Positions 34,570-42,783 of a DNA stretch of 64,000 bases are shown piece after piece (within the stretch, counting starts at the first letter, position 1; every line of letters starts with the position of its first letter). The notes under the pieces are model-generated. The model was given only the letters and a program-made list of their open reading frames with translations, was not told the origin of the DNA and ran no database searches. The DNA comes from Marinovum sp034669705 (GTDB taxonomy: Bacteria > Pseudomonadota > Alphaproteobacteria > Rhodobacterales > Rhodobacteraceae): NCBI RefSeq assembly GCF_034669705.1, contig NZ_JAXMOR010000012.1, forward strand, positions 1 through 64,000, in the 5' to 3' direction. A program made the position numbers and the translations under genes.

Positions 34570-36444
34570 TCACCCTGCCTTGCGCATCCCCATCACCCGG
34601 GCGCGGGCCCGCGGATCGGTGTCGAACAGGGCCGCCAACTGCTCGGTCATTGCGCCGGCAAGCTGCTCGACGTCGGTGATCGTCACCGCGCGATCGTAGT
34701 AGCGCGTGACGTCATGGCCGATGCCGATTGCCAGCAGTTCCACCATGCGGCGCCGCTCGACCATGGCGATCACGTCGCGCAGGTGCTTCTCGAGGAAATT
34801 CGCCGGGTTCACCGAAAGCGTCGAATCGTCCACCGGCGCGCCGTCGGAGATCACCATCAGGATCTTGCGCGCCTCGGGCCGCCCGACCATCCGCCGATGC
34901 GCCCATTCCAGCGCCTCGCCGTCGATGTTTTCCTTGAGCAGACCTTCCTTCATCATCAGGCCCAGATTGGGCCGCGCCCGGCGCCAGGGCGCATCGGCGC
35001 TCTTGTAGACGATGTGGCGCAGGTCATTGAGCCGCCCGGGCTGCTGCGCGCGGCCTTCGCCGAGCCACTTCTCGCGGCTCAGCCCGCCTTTCCACGCCCG
35101 GGTGGTAAAGCCCAGGATCTCCACCTTGACCGAACAGCGCTCCAAGGTCCGCGCCAGCACATCGGCACAGATCGCCGCGATCGAGATCGGCCGGCCGCGC
35201 ATCGAGCCGGAGTTGTCCAGAAGCAGCGTCACCACGGTGTCGCGAAACTCGGTGTCCTTCTCGACCTTGAAGCTCAGCGGTGTCGTCGGGTTGGCCACCA
35301 CACGGGCCAGCCGCCCGGCGTCGAGCGTGCCTTCCTCGAGGTCAAACTCCCACGACCGGTTCTGCTGCGCCTGAAGCCTTCGCTGCAGCTTGTTGGCCAG
35401 CCGGCTAACCGCGCCCTTCAGCGGTTCGAGCTGCTGATCCAGATAGGCGCGCAGCCGCTCCAGCTCGGCCGGATCGGCAAGGTCCTGGGCATGGATTTCC
35501 TCGTCGTGTTCGGTCGCAAAGACGGTGTAGTCGGGGTCCGCCTCAGAGACCGGCGCCGGGGCCGGCGGCTCGAGCGGCGCCTCGCCCTCGGGCAGTTCGG
35601 TCTCCTCGCCGGCCTCGGTGTCGGACATGTCGTCCATCGTCACCTGCGCCTGGCTCGGGTCCTGCTGCTCTTCCTGGCTCTGCTCGGGGCTGGCGTCGGA
35701 CTGGTCGTCCTGGTCCTCGTCCTGGCCGGTGCTGTCGGGATCGCGGTCGTCGTCCTCGCTGTCCTCGGCCTGGTCCTCGGACTCCTCCTCAAGGTCGTCG
35801 GGGTCCTCGCCCAGCTGGTCGCCGTAGCCCAGATCCTGGATCACCCGCCGCGCCAGCTTGGCGAACTGGCTCTGGTCAGACAGGGTCTCCTGCAGATCGC
35901 CGAGCTGGCCGCCGGCCTGGTCCTCGATGAAGCCGCGCCAGAGCTCCATCACGTTCGCCGCGCCCTGCGGCATGTCACGCCCGGTGGCAAGGTGGCGCAC
36001 CAGATATCCGGCGGCGACCGACAGCGGCGCGTCAGAGGCCTGGGTGATCTCGCCGTAGCCGCGCTTGGCGGCCTCGGCGCTGATCTTGGCGTCGATATTG
36101 CCGGCGGTGCCCGGCATGTCGCGCGCGCCCATCGCCTCGCAACGGGCGGTTTCCATCGCCTCATAAAGCTCGCGCGCCATGTCGCCCGGCGGGGCGTAAC
36201 GGCTGTGCGTCGCGGTGTCATGGTACTTGTGCTTGAGTGCCAGTGCATCCGCGGTGCCGCGGGCCAGCAGCACCTCGTCACGGGTCATCCGCCGGCTGAC
36301 CTGCGGCAGCCGCATGGCATCGCCCGACACGCCGGAGGGGTCAACGGAATAGGACACCGTCAGCTCGGGATCGTTGGCCATCACCTTGGTGGCCTCGGCC
36401 AGCGCCTTCTTGAACGGATCTGCGGGATTGTCGGTCTGCGCCAT
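34570..36444 (-). CDS. cobT: Cobaltochelatase subunit CobT
   Basis: A 624-aa cytosolic subunit of the aerobic CobNST cobaltochelatase that inserts cobalt into hydrogenobyrinate a,c-diamide. The N-terminal CobT domain precedes a very acidic, low-complexity linker (about 210-310, runs of D, E, Q and S). The C-terminal von Willebrand A domain has MIDAS motif DNSGS from Asp410. It works with the AAA+ subunit CobS, encoded 1.4 kb upstream on the same strand; cobN is not in this window. Confidence 0.96.
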   Translation of the reverse strand: MAQTDNPADPFKKALAEATKVMANDPELTVSYSVDPSGVSGDAMRLPQVSRRMTRDEVLLARGTADALALKHKYHDTATHSRYAPPGDMARELYEAMETARCEAMGARDMPGTAGNIDAKISAEAAKRGYGEITQASDAPLSVAAGYLVRHLATGRDMPQGAANVMELWRGFIEDQAGGQLGDLQETLSDQSQFAKLARRVIQDLGYGDQLGEDPDDLEEESEDQAEDSEDDDRDPDSTGQDEDQDDQSDASPEQSQEEQQDPSQAQVTMDDMSDTEAGEETELPEGEAPLEPPAPAPVSEADPDYTVFATEHDEEIHAQDLADPAELERLRAYLDQQLEPLKGAVSRLANKLQRRLQAQQNRSWEFDLEEGTLDAGRLARVVANPTTPLSFKVEKDTEFRDTVVTLLLDNSGSMRGRPISIAAICADVLARTLERCSVKVEILGFTTRAWKGGLSREKWLGEGRAQQPGRLNDLRHIVYKSADAPWRRARPNLGLMMKEGLLKENIDGEALEWAHRRMVGRPEARKILMVISDGAPVDDSTLSVNPANFLEKHLRDVIAMVERRRMVELLAIGIGHDVTRYYDRAVTITDVEQLAGAMTEQLAALFDTDPRARARVMGMRKAG

Positions 36445-36555
36445 GGGGTGCCTGCGATCGGGATTGAAACAGCGTCAACGTAATCGCTCGCGCAGGCAAT
36501 GGCCAGAGAGGAGGGCCGCGGATTTCAGGCGCTCCCTGGCGGTGGCCATGCGGAG

Positions 36556-36615
36556 CTGGTCGGACGAGGCCTGGCCGCACGAGGTCTGGCCGCACGAGGT
36601 CTGGCCGGACGAGAT
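36556..36615. repeat. Four 15-bp tandem repeats upstream of cobT
   Basis: Units begin at 36556, 36571, 36586 and 36601, with consensus CTGGCCGCACGAGGT. Units 2 and 3 are identical. They lie in the 331-bp gap 36445-36775 before cobT, where no convincing gene is seen; a 99-aa minus frame through them is only the repeat read as VRPDL. Confidence 0.8.
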
Positions 36616-36775
36616 GGGCCGGGAAAAGGGATCGATCCACCGTACTTTAGTTGCGCCCTCAGCCCACGCCGGAGAGGGCCAAGGAATGCCAGCACATCAC
36701 CGGTTCGACCGGGACGTCGCGCCAGGCATCGACGCGCGCGCGCCGTCTTGGGCACGGCCCCGAACCGCGCACCTG

Positions 36776-37168
36776 TCACCGACCGAGGATCATCCGCCGG
36801 CAGGTGTCGATCCGCTGCGCCATGCGCACTGCTGCCAGGTCCCGTCTTCGCGGGGTGTCGGCGTACTGGTTGCGTGCCAGCAAGTGCGCGATCTGCAGCC
36901 AGCCGTCGACCCTCCAGCGCTGCGCCTGCGTGTCGCTGTCGGCCTCTGGCAGCACGGCGGCGAGCAGCATGTCGAAATCGGCGCTCATCTGACCGGTCAC
37001 CGCCGAGGCCGGATCGCCCTCGGCCGCTTGCCGCACCGAGAGCGCCGAGAGCCGCCCGGCGCAGACCGCAAAGGCTTCGGCCCGGTCGCCCGCGGGCGGC
37101 GGGGCGGCAAGTGCGGCGGTACAGGTCATGACAACCAGAAAACCCACCGCCAGGCAGGGGCGGTACAT
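36776..37168 (-). CDS. Small secreted protein, paralogue A
   Basis: A 130-aa protein with an N-terminal signal peptide ending near ALA-APPP. It carries the motif FAVCAGRLSAL shared with the neighbour at 37261 (FATCAGRLSAT), and a second Cys near the C-terminus (DTCRRM). The two cysteines could form a disulfide in the periplasm. The ATG at 37168 is preferred over 37177 because GAGAGG then has normal spacing. No known family recognised. It lies between cobS and cobT on the same strand. Confidence 0.75.
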   Translation of the reverse strand: MYRPCLAVGFLVVMTCTAALAAPPPAGDRAEAFAVCAGRLSALSVRQAAEGDPASAVTGQMSADFDMLLAAVLPEADSDTQAQRWRVDGWLQIAHLLARNQYADTPRRRDLAAVRMAQRIDTCRRMILGR

Positions 37169-37222
37169 GAGGATCATCCTCTCAGGCTAAGCCGGCCGTC
37201 CCGCTGCGGTCAACAAAAAAGC

Positions 37223-37237
37223 ATATACAAAGTATAT
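37223..37237. promoter_or_regulatory. AT-rich inverted repeat between the paralogous secreted genes
   Basis: ATATAC-AAA-GTATAT is perfect and lies 55 bases upstream of paralogue A, in unusually AT-rich DNA. On the minus strand TTGACC-N17-TTAGCC follows it as a weak candidate promoter. Confidence 0.35.
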
Positions 37238-37260
37238 AGGATTCTATCGGTCCATGCGGC

Positions 37261-37647
37261 TCAGCTCAGCAGCATCCCGGTGCATTCCGCCAGCCGCAGC
37301 CCGGCCAGCGCTCCGGCCCTGACGGCATCCTCGGCATCGTCGTTAAAGCGGGCCCGTGCCAGCAGCGCGGCCTGGGCAAACTTGGCCTCGAGCCTGAGAT
37401 GCAGCACCTCGCGGCCCAGCTCCGCCGGCATGACCGCCTCCAGCAGAGAGATCATCGCCGCCCGCTGCGCCTCGGTCCGTTCCGAGCCCGGGCCGTCAAA
37501 CATCCACTGGTGTTCCATCGTCGCTGAGAGCCGCCCGGCACAGGTGGCAAAGGCGATCACCGGATGATCCGGGGCCAAGGGCAGGGCGCGCGCCGGCGGC
37601 GGCAAAACGAGCGCCGCCAGCGCGAAACACAAGGCTAAAGTTTTCAT
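37261..37647 (-). CDS. Small secreted protein, paralogue B
   Basis: A 128-aa protein with signal peptide MKTLALCFALAALVL ending near ARA. It shares with paralogue A the CAGRLSA motif, a helical middle and a C-terminal Cys (AECTGM) at similar spacing, which indicates an old tandem duplication. The start could also be the ATG at 37656. Function unknown; location between cobS and cobT need not mean a cobalamin role. Confidence 0.75.
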   Translation of the reverse strand: MKTLALCFALAALVLPPPARALPLAPDHPVIAFATCAGRLSATMEHQWMFDGPGSERTEAQRAAMISLLEAVMPAELGREVLHLRLEAKFAQAALLARARFNDDAEDAVRAGALAGLRLAECTGMLLS

Positions 37648-37751
37648 ACCGCTCATGATTTGAGCGTAACACTAATATTTCGTGTCACAAATCAGGCAGA
37701 ATGAAAACTTTCTGTTGCGTCGTTCCAAAGTCACGGCTGCAAACGCAGAAA

Positions 37752-37769
37752 CGGCGCCCGAAGGCGCCG
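37752..37769 (-). terminator. TTCG-loop hairpin downstream of cobS
   Basis: On the minus strand CGGCGCC-TTCG-GGCGCCG is followed by TTTC. It lies about 40 bases after the cobS stop and separates cobS from the secreted protein genes. Confidence 0.6.
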
Positions 37770-37810
37770 CTGCTCAATGTCGCGAAGAGGGGCGGCCAGG
37801 GCCCGAAGAG

Positions 37811-38797
37811 CTAGCCGAGGCTCAGGCTCGCCGCGCTTTCCGGCAGTTCCTCGTCAAAACAGCGCTGGTAGAACTCGGCCACGGTCTGGCGCTCGAGCTC
37901 GTCGCATTTGTTGAGGAAGGACACCCGGAAGGCATAGCCCACGTTGCGGAAGATCTCGGCGTTCTGCGCCCAGGCAATCACCGTCCGGGGCGACATCACC
38001 GTCGAGAGATCACCGTTCATGAAGGCGGTCCGGGTCAGATCGGCCACGGTGACCATCTGCTTGACCTTCCGGCGGCCCTTCTCGGTGTTGTAATGCGGGC
38101 ATTTCGCCAGAACGATGGCGCATTCGGCATCGATCGAGAGGTAGTTCAACGTCGCCACCAGGCTCCAGCGGTCCATCTGGCCCTGGTTGATCTGCTGGGT
38201 GCCGTGATAGAGGCCCGTGGTGTCGCCGAGGCCCACGGTATTGGCGGTGGCAAAGATGCGGAAATAGGGGTGCGGGTGGATCACCTGGTTCTGGTCGAGC
38301 AGCGTCAGCTTGCCGTCAACCTCGAGCACCCGCTGGATCACGAACATCACGTCGGCGCGGCCGGCGTCATACTCGTCAAACACTATGGCGGTGGGCGTGC
38401 GCAGCGCCCAGGGCAGGATGCCTTCCTGGAACTCGGTGACCTGCTTGCCCTCTTTCAGCTTGATCGCATCCTTGCCGATCAGGTCGATGCGGCTGATATG
38501 GCTGTCGAGGTTGACCCGCACCGCCGGCCAGTTGAGCCGCGCGGCCACCTGTTCGATATGGGTCGACTTCCCGGTGCCGTGATAGCCCTGGATCATCACC
38601 CGGCGATTGTGCGAAAACCCCGCCAGAATGGCCAGCGTGGTATCGGGGTCGAACTTGTAGGTGCTGTCGACGTCGGGCACCCTCTCGCTGCGGTCGGCAA
38701 AGCCCTTGACCACCATGTCGGTATCGATGCCAAAGACATCGCGGACCGAGATCTCCTCGGAAGGTCTGGTATTGGGGTCCATCTGCCCGTCCGCCAT
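37811..38797 (-). CDS. cobS: Cobaltochelatase AAA+ subunit CobS
   Basis: A 328-aa AAA+ ATPase that drives cobalt insertion with CobT and CobN. Walker A (GYHGTGKST) is at residues 71-79, Walker B is AIVFDEYDAGR, and sensor 1 lies in FRIFATANT. The length is normal. It is separated from cobT by two unrelated genes and a hairpin, so the two subunits are probably not in one simple operon here. It is divergent from the sigma factor gene at 38957. Confidence 0.97.
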   Translation of the reverse strand: MADGQMDPNTRPSEEISVRDVFGIDTDMVVKGFADRSERVPDVDSTYKFDPDTTLAILAGFSHNRRVMIQGYHGTGKSTHIEQVAARLNWPAVRVNLDSHISRIDLIGKDAIKLKEGKQVTEFQEGILPWALRTPTAIVFDEYDAGRADVMFVIQRVLEVDGKLTLLDQNQVIHPHPYFRIFATANTVGLGDTTGLYHGTQQINQGQMDRWSLVATLNYLSIDAECAIVLAKCPHYNTEKGRRKVKQMVTVADLTRTAFMNGDLSTVMSPRTVIAWAQNAEIFRNVGYAFRVSFLNKCDELERQTVAEFYQRCFDEELPESAASLSLG

Positions 38798-38956
38798 GGC
38801 TGCGTCCTTTCCGGTGCCTGATCGCCTGTTCTGCGCTCCGGTTGGTGCACCATATTCGTCGCAGTGGCAAGGGGAGGGGGTGGCGAAATCGATCCACCCT
38901 TGCCTCGCGGGGGCGAGCGCCTATCCTGAAGTCCTTGTGTGGAAAGGATCGATCCC

Positions 38957-39511
38957 GTGGCGGCCCAAGACCTAGAGAGATTGCTGACCCGGGTCTCGCT
39001 GGCCGACCGCAAGGCCTTTGCCGAGCTCTATTCGGCCACCTCCGCGAAACTCTTCGGCATCTGCCTGCGTATCTTGTCTGACCGAGCCCAGGCAGAGGAT
39101 GCGCTACAGGATGTCTACGTGAAGATCTGGAACCGCGCCGATGCCTATCAGCCCGGCCGCGTGCAACCGATGACCTGGCTGATCACCATCGCCCGCAACC
39201 ATTCCATCGACCTGCTGCGCAAACGCCGCACCGCCGCCACCGACAACGCCGATGGCGACGAGACCGTGATCGACCGGCTCGAGAGCCACGCCCCCGGCCC
39301 GGCCGAGAGCCTGCAGCAGAAGGATGAGCGCGCCCGCATCGCTGCCTGTCTCGAGGAACTGGCCGAGGACAAGGCCGATGCGGTGCGCCGCGCCTACTTG
39401 CAGGGCGCCACCTATGCCGAGTTGGCGACGCATTTCGCGGTGCCGCTCAACACCATGAGAACCTGGCTGCGCCGCAGCCTGCTGAGCCTGAGAGCCTGCC
39501 TGACCCGATGA
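38957..39511 (+). CDS. ECF RNA polymerase sigma factor (SigK/RpoE-like)
   Basis: A 184-aa sigma factor with region 2 (AFAELYSATSAKLFGIC through WNRADAYQPG, including the -10 recognition helix WLITIARNHSIDLLR) and region 4 (TYAELATHFAVPLNTMRTWLRRSL). The GTG at 38957 is chosen over 38939 because AAAGGA lies 8 bases before it. The stop overlaps the downstream anti-sigma gene by four bases, so the pair is coupled. Confidence 0.92.
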   Translation: MAAQDLERLLTRVSLADRKAFAELYSATSAKLFGICLRILSDRAQAEDALQDVYVKIWNRADAYQPGRVQPMTWLITIARNHSIDLLRKRRTAATDNADGDETVIDRLESHAPGPAESLQQKDERARIAACLEELAEDKADAVRRAYLQGATYAELATHFAVPLNTMRTWLRRSLLSLRACLTR

Positions 39512-40188
39512 GCGAGATGACAGACATCCCCGACGACGACAGCGTGCTGGCCGCGGAATACGTGCTTGGCCTGCTGTCGGAGCCGGAAGAGGACGCCTTC
39601 GCCGGCCGGCTGTTTCTCGAGCCCGACCTGCGCCGCGCCTGCGATCTCTGGGCCGAGCATTTCGCAACCCTGGCCGACGCGGCCGAGGCGGTGCGCCCGC
39701 CCGCCAGCCTCTGGCCGGCGATCCGCGCCCGCGCCTACGGTCCGCATGTGCCGTTCTGGAAGCGGCTCAACCTCGGCACCGCGGTGATCGGCACGGCGCT
39801 GGCCGCGGGGCTTGCCTTTGCCGCCCTGCGCTTCGGCTGGCTCGAGCCGGTGCCGCTGCCACTGACCGCCGAGCTCAGCAGCGAGACCGCGGGCCAGGTC
39901 GCCCGCATCGCGCTCGACCCCGAGAGCGGGGCGATCGAGGCCGAGCTGGTCGGGCTCTTCCCGGACGCCGGCCGCGCCCGCGAGCTCTGGCTGATCCAGG
40001 GCGGGAACCCGCCGGTCTCGCTCGGCCTGCTCGATGCCGGCACGGTGGTGAGGCTCGATCTGCCGGCGGATCTGCGGGCCAGCCTCGAAGGCGCGGTGCT
40101 GGCGATCTCAGACGAACCGGCCGGCGGCTCGCCCACCGGTCAGCCCACCGGCGCGGTGCTGGCGACAGGCGCCGTCACCGCTTTGTGA
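39508..40188 (+). CDS. Anti-sigma factor, RskA family
   Basis: A 226-aa protein. The N-terminal sigma-binding domain contains AAEYVLGLLSEPEEDAF. One membrane segment is at about residues 92-110, and the periplasmic RskA-type domain has ELWLIQGG..PVSLGLL. It would hold the ECF sigma at the membrane until a signal causes cleavage. No zinc-binding HxxxCxxC motif is seen. The 4-base overlap with the sigma gene supports pairing. Confidence 0.9.
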   Translation: MSEMTDIPDDDSVLAAEYVLGLLSEPEEDAFAGRLFLEPDLRRACDLWAEHFATLADAAEAVRPPASLWPAIRARAYGPHVPFWKRLNLGTAVIGTALAAGLAFAALRFGWLEPVPLPLTAELSSETAGQVARIALDPESGAIEAELVGLFPDAGRARELWLIQGGNPPVSLGLLDAGTVVRLDLPADLRASLEGAVLAISDEPAGGSPTGQPTGAVLATGAVTAL

Positions 40189-40292
40189 CCGCTGCGGCGC
40201 GGCGAAACGGAACTTCCACCGCCCGCCGCACGTCTATCCAGACGAGGCGGCCTCAGGGCCGGGCCGCCCGCGCCCCGACACAGGAGAGACCG

Positions 40293-40763
40293 ATGTCCCT
40301 CGACCGACGCCATTTTCTGCTGACCAGCGCCGCCGCGCTCGGCCTGCCTGCCGCCGCACGGGCGCAGGAGCAAACCTTCGAGATCACCCGCACCGAGGCG
40401 GAATGGCGCGGCATGCTGACCGAGCTGCAATACGCGGTGATGCGCGAGGAGGATACCGAGCCGCCGTATTCCTCGCCGCTGCACGACCAGACCGCACCCG
40501 GTACCTATCTCTGCCGCGGCTGCGACCTGCCGCTCTATGCCTCCGAGCACAAGTACGACAGCGGCACCGGCTGGCCAAGCTTCTGGATGGCGCTGAACGA
40601 TGCGATCCGCACCAAGCGCGACCGCAAGCTCTTCATCAGCCGCACCGAGTGCCATTGCCGCCGCTGCGGCTCGCATCTGGGCCATATCTTCGACGACGGC
40701 CCGCAGCCCACCGGCAAGCGTCACTGCCTCAACGGCGTCTCGCTGAAATTCCGCCCCGCCTGA
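40293..40763 (+). CDS. msrB: Exported methionine-R-sulfoxide reductase MsrB
   Basis: A 156-aa protein with a Tat-type N-terminus (RRHFLLTS, cleavage near ARAQ) and an MsrB domain. Two CxxC zinc motifs (CRGC, CRRC), the GTGWPSFW block and catalytic Cys in RHCLNGVSL are present. It repairs oxidised methionine, here probably in the periplasm. The ATG at 40293 has CAGGAGAGACC upstream. It lies 104 bases after the anti-sigma gene and is a likely member of that regulon. Confidence 0.93.
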   Translation: MSLDRRHFLLTSAAALGLPAAARAQEQTFEITRTEAEWRGMLTELQYAVMREEDTEPPYSSPLHDQTAPGTYLCRGCDLPLYASEHKYDSGTGWPSFWMALNDAIRTKRDRKLFISRTECHCRRCGSHLGHIFDDGPQPTGKRHCLNGVSLKFRPA

Positions 40764-40810
40764 CACAGTGTCCACAAATGAAAAAGGACCGGCCCGCGCG
40801 CCCCGCGGGT

Positions 40811-40876
40811 CCAGCCCTTCTTCTGTTCACAAATACCCTCGGGGGAGTCGCCAGCGGCGACGGGGGCAGAGCCCCC
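40811..40876. repeat. Dispersed intergenic repeat between convergent msrB and the J-domain gene
   Basis: Full copy: CCAGCCCTTCTTCTGTTC, ACAAATACCCTCGGGGG, AGTCGCCAGCGGCGAC and GGGGGCAGAGCCCCC. It is nearly identical to the reverse of 12085-12151 and sits between two convergent stops. Confidence 0.8.
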
Positions 40877-40884
40877 ATCAGGCC

Positions 40885-41517
40885 TCACTTGTCGGGAAAG
40901 CTCCGGCTGTCCTTGACCTGCTCCCAGGCCCACATGACCTCGCCCAGCTGGTCTTCCTGGCTGCGGTCGCCGCCGTTCATGTCCGGGTGCAGCACCTTGA
41001 TCAGCGCCTTGTAGGCCTTGCGAATCTCGACCTTGGTCCAGTTCTCCTTGGCCTCGAGGATCTCGATCGCCCGGCGCTCGGTCGGCGGCAGACGGCGGCC
41101 ACCGGCGGCGGCACCGCGACCGGGGTTGCGGGTGGCGTTCTGGCCCAGCACCTGGTGCGGGTCCTCGATGCCGAGCCGGGCCCAGGCCTTGGCCTCAGGA
41201 TCGCGCCAGCCTTTGGTCTTGCGTTCCCAGACCTTGTCGGCGCTTTCCTGCGCGTTCATCTCGGCCTCGGTCTTGCCGTCGAAGAAGCTCCACTTCGCAT
41301 TGTATTCGCGCACGTGATCCTTGCAGAACCAGAAGAAATCATCGAGCACATCAGGCGCCTTGGGGGCGCGATAAAGGCCCCGTTCCGCGCAGCCGTCGTG
41401 GTCGCAGACGCGTTGCGAGGTCTCTGACGCCCCCGACATGCCGCGCCGGCCGCGCGGATTTTTCTTCTTGGCTGAGGACACGGACATATCAAATCCGAAG
41501 GGGTCTGATTTACTCAT
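40885..41517 (-). CDS. J-domain (DnaJ-like) protein
   Basis: A 210-aa protein with a cysteine pair in the N-terminal region (CDHDGC) and a J-domain at the C-terminal end (about 142-205), with the HPD motif in LHPDMNGGD. J-domains stimulate Hsp70 ATPase activity. Having the J-domain at the C-terminus is common in alphaproteobacteria. It diverges from bolA across a 72-bp gap. Confidence 0.88.
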   Translation of the reverse strand: MSKSDPFGFDMSVSSAKKKNPRGRRGMSGASETSQRVCDHDGCAERGLYRAPKAPDVLDDFFWFCKDHVREYNAKWSFFDGKTEAEMNAQESADKVWERKTKGWRDPEAKAWARLGIEDPHQVLGQNATRNPGRGAAAGGRRLPPTERRAIEILEAKENWTKVEIRKAYKALIKVLHPDMNGGDRSQEDQLGEVMWAWEQVKDSRSFPDK

Positions 41518-41589
41518 GGTTCGCACCTTTTCGACTCGGACGTGGCAGTTTAGACCATCGGCAACCAGAGGGAAGGGGCCGGGGCCAAA

Positions 41590-41853
41590 ATGATGACGAG
41601 ATCAGAGGAAATTCGCCAAAGGCTGACGCAGGCCTTCGCGCCGGCCGAACTGCATGTGGAAGACGAAAGCGAGGCCCATCGCGGCCACGCCGGGTTTCAG
41701 GAAGGCGGCGAAAGCCACTTCAAGGTACGGCTGCGCGCCGAAGCCTTTGCCGGCCAGTCGCGCCTGGCCCGGCACCGTGCGGTTCACGCCGCCCTCGGTC
41801 CCGAACTGATTGCCGCCATCCACGCCCTCGCGCTCGACCTCGACACCCCGTAG
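41590..41853 (+). CDS. bolA: BolA-family protein
   Basis: An 87-aa protein covering the whole BolA fold, with the conserved ESEAHRGHAG motif and the FxGxSRLxRHRxVxxAL helix. BolA proteins bind Fe-S clusters with monothiol glutaredoxins. The start is one of two adjacent ATGs. Its TAG stop (41851-41853) is the first three bases of the first 50-bp tandem repeat unit, so the gene end has been set by the repeat. Confidence 0.93.
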   Translation: MMTRSEEIRQRLTQAFAPAELHVEDESEAHRGHAGFQEGGESHFKVRLRAEAFAGQSRLARHRAVHAALGPELIAAIHALALDLDTP

Positions 41854-42086
41854 GGTGGGTTTTCCACCCACCTGCCGTTCACGACCGAGACAACGCGTCG
41901 TAGGGTGGGTTTGCAACCCACCTGCCGCTCACGACCGCGAGAACGCGCCGTAGGGTGGGTTTTCCACCCACCTGCCGCCCACGACCGCGACAACGCGTCG
42001 TAGGGTGGGTTTGCAACCCACCTGCCGCTCACGACCGCGACAACGCGCCGTAGGGTGGGTTTGCAACCCACCTGCCGCTCACGACT
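41851..42086. repeat. Five 50-bp tandem repeats, each with a hairpin, between convergent genes
   Basis: Units start at 41851, 41901, 41951, 42001 and 42051, exactly 50 bp apart; the last is cut short. Each begins TAGGGTGGGTTT and has the inverted repeat GTGGGTTtgcAACCCAC or GTGGGTtttccACCCAC, then CTGCCG-TCACGACCG. Units 1 and 3 have the second loop form, units 2, 4 and 5 the first. The stops of bolA and of the DUF4177 gene both lie within units. Confidence 0.92.
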
Positions 42087-42555
42087 TGGAAGGCGCCTCG
42101 CGGTCCTGTTCGACCGCTGCATCCTCCGTACCGACCGCATCCTCCGGCGCATCGGAACCGGCTGCCTCGGGCACAGCCTTCGCCTCACCTTCCTCGAACC
42201 GTGCGTCCTGCCCGGACCGCGCGTCGCGGCCGTCATCGGCCTTCAACGCCCGCGCCGCATCGAGCACGGGGATCTCTTTCGGTGGGTCGAGCAGACGCGG
42301 TGCAAAGGCCTCGACCTCGTCCTCGCGCGGCCGCCGGAAAACCAGCAGGTTGCGGAACACCGTGGTCCGGCCCGACAGCCCCTGGCGCTCTTCGCTGGGC
42401 AGCGTCTCGGCGCGGACATATTCCCAACCGTCGCCGGCCAGATCGTTCATCACGCATTCCAGCGCAAAGGCGAAGCGTGACTCCGCGCCCTTCACGCCCC
42501 TGGCCTTGCGCCCCTGGACCGGGGCGGGAACCACCTTGTAATCATATCTCGTCAT
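42079..42555 (-). CDS. DUF4177-like protein with acidic tail
   Basis: A 158-aa protein. Residues about 1-70 (MTRYDYKVVPAP through GRTTVFRNLLVFRR) match DUF4177-type proteins, with the conserved DGWEYV. The last 80 residues are a low-complexity Ala/Glu/Asp tail. The final codons and TGA fall inside the last 50-bp repeat unit, so the tail may have been remodelled by it. A hairpin (CCCGCCcGAGCG...) lies just upstream, near 42569-42597. Confidence 0.8.
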   Translation of the reverse strand: MTRYDYKVVPAPVQGRKARGVKGAESRFAFALECVMNDLAGDGWEYVRAETLPSEERQGLSGRTTVFRNLLVFRRPREDEVEAFAPRLLDPPKEIPVLDAARALKADDGRDARSGQDARFEEGEAKAVPEAAGSDAPEDAVGTEDAAVEQDREAPSKS

Positions 42556-42783
42556 GGCCGCCCAAGAGCATATTTCCCGCCCGAGCGCAATCGCTCTCGG
42601 CGGGGGTCGGCGGCCGTCAGGGGCCGGTCGGGACACTGGGCGCGGGCCAGACTGAAAACGGGGCAGGGGCCAGACCAACGCCAGCGGCCGGGCCGGCCGG
42701 TGTCAGGTCACGAAAGCGGGGCGACGCGCGGCAAAGCGCAGCCTCTGGTCATTCGGCAGCCTCCGGTCATTCGACCGGGGGGC

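Noticed and set aside
32520..36483. Long plus-strand frames opposite aminopeptidase P and cobT (719 and 589 aa)
   Set aside because: Both are reverse images of well-supported genes.
36341..36640. 99-aa minus-strand frame overlapping the cobT start
   Set aside because: Most of its N-terminal half is the 15-bp repeat translated, and the rest overlaps cobT in another frame.
41851..42086. CRISPR array
   Set aside because: The whole 50-bp unit repeats with no unique spacers, and no cas gene is present.
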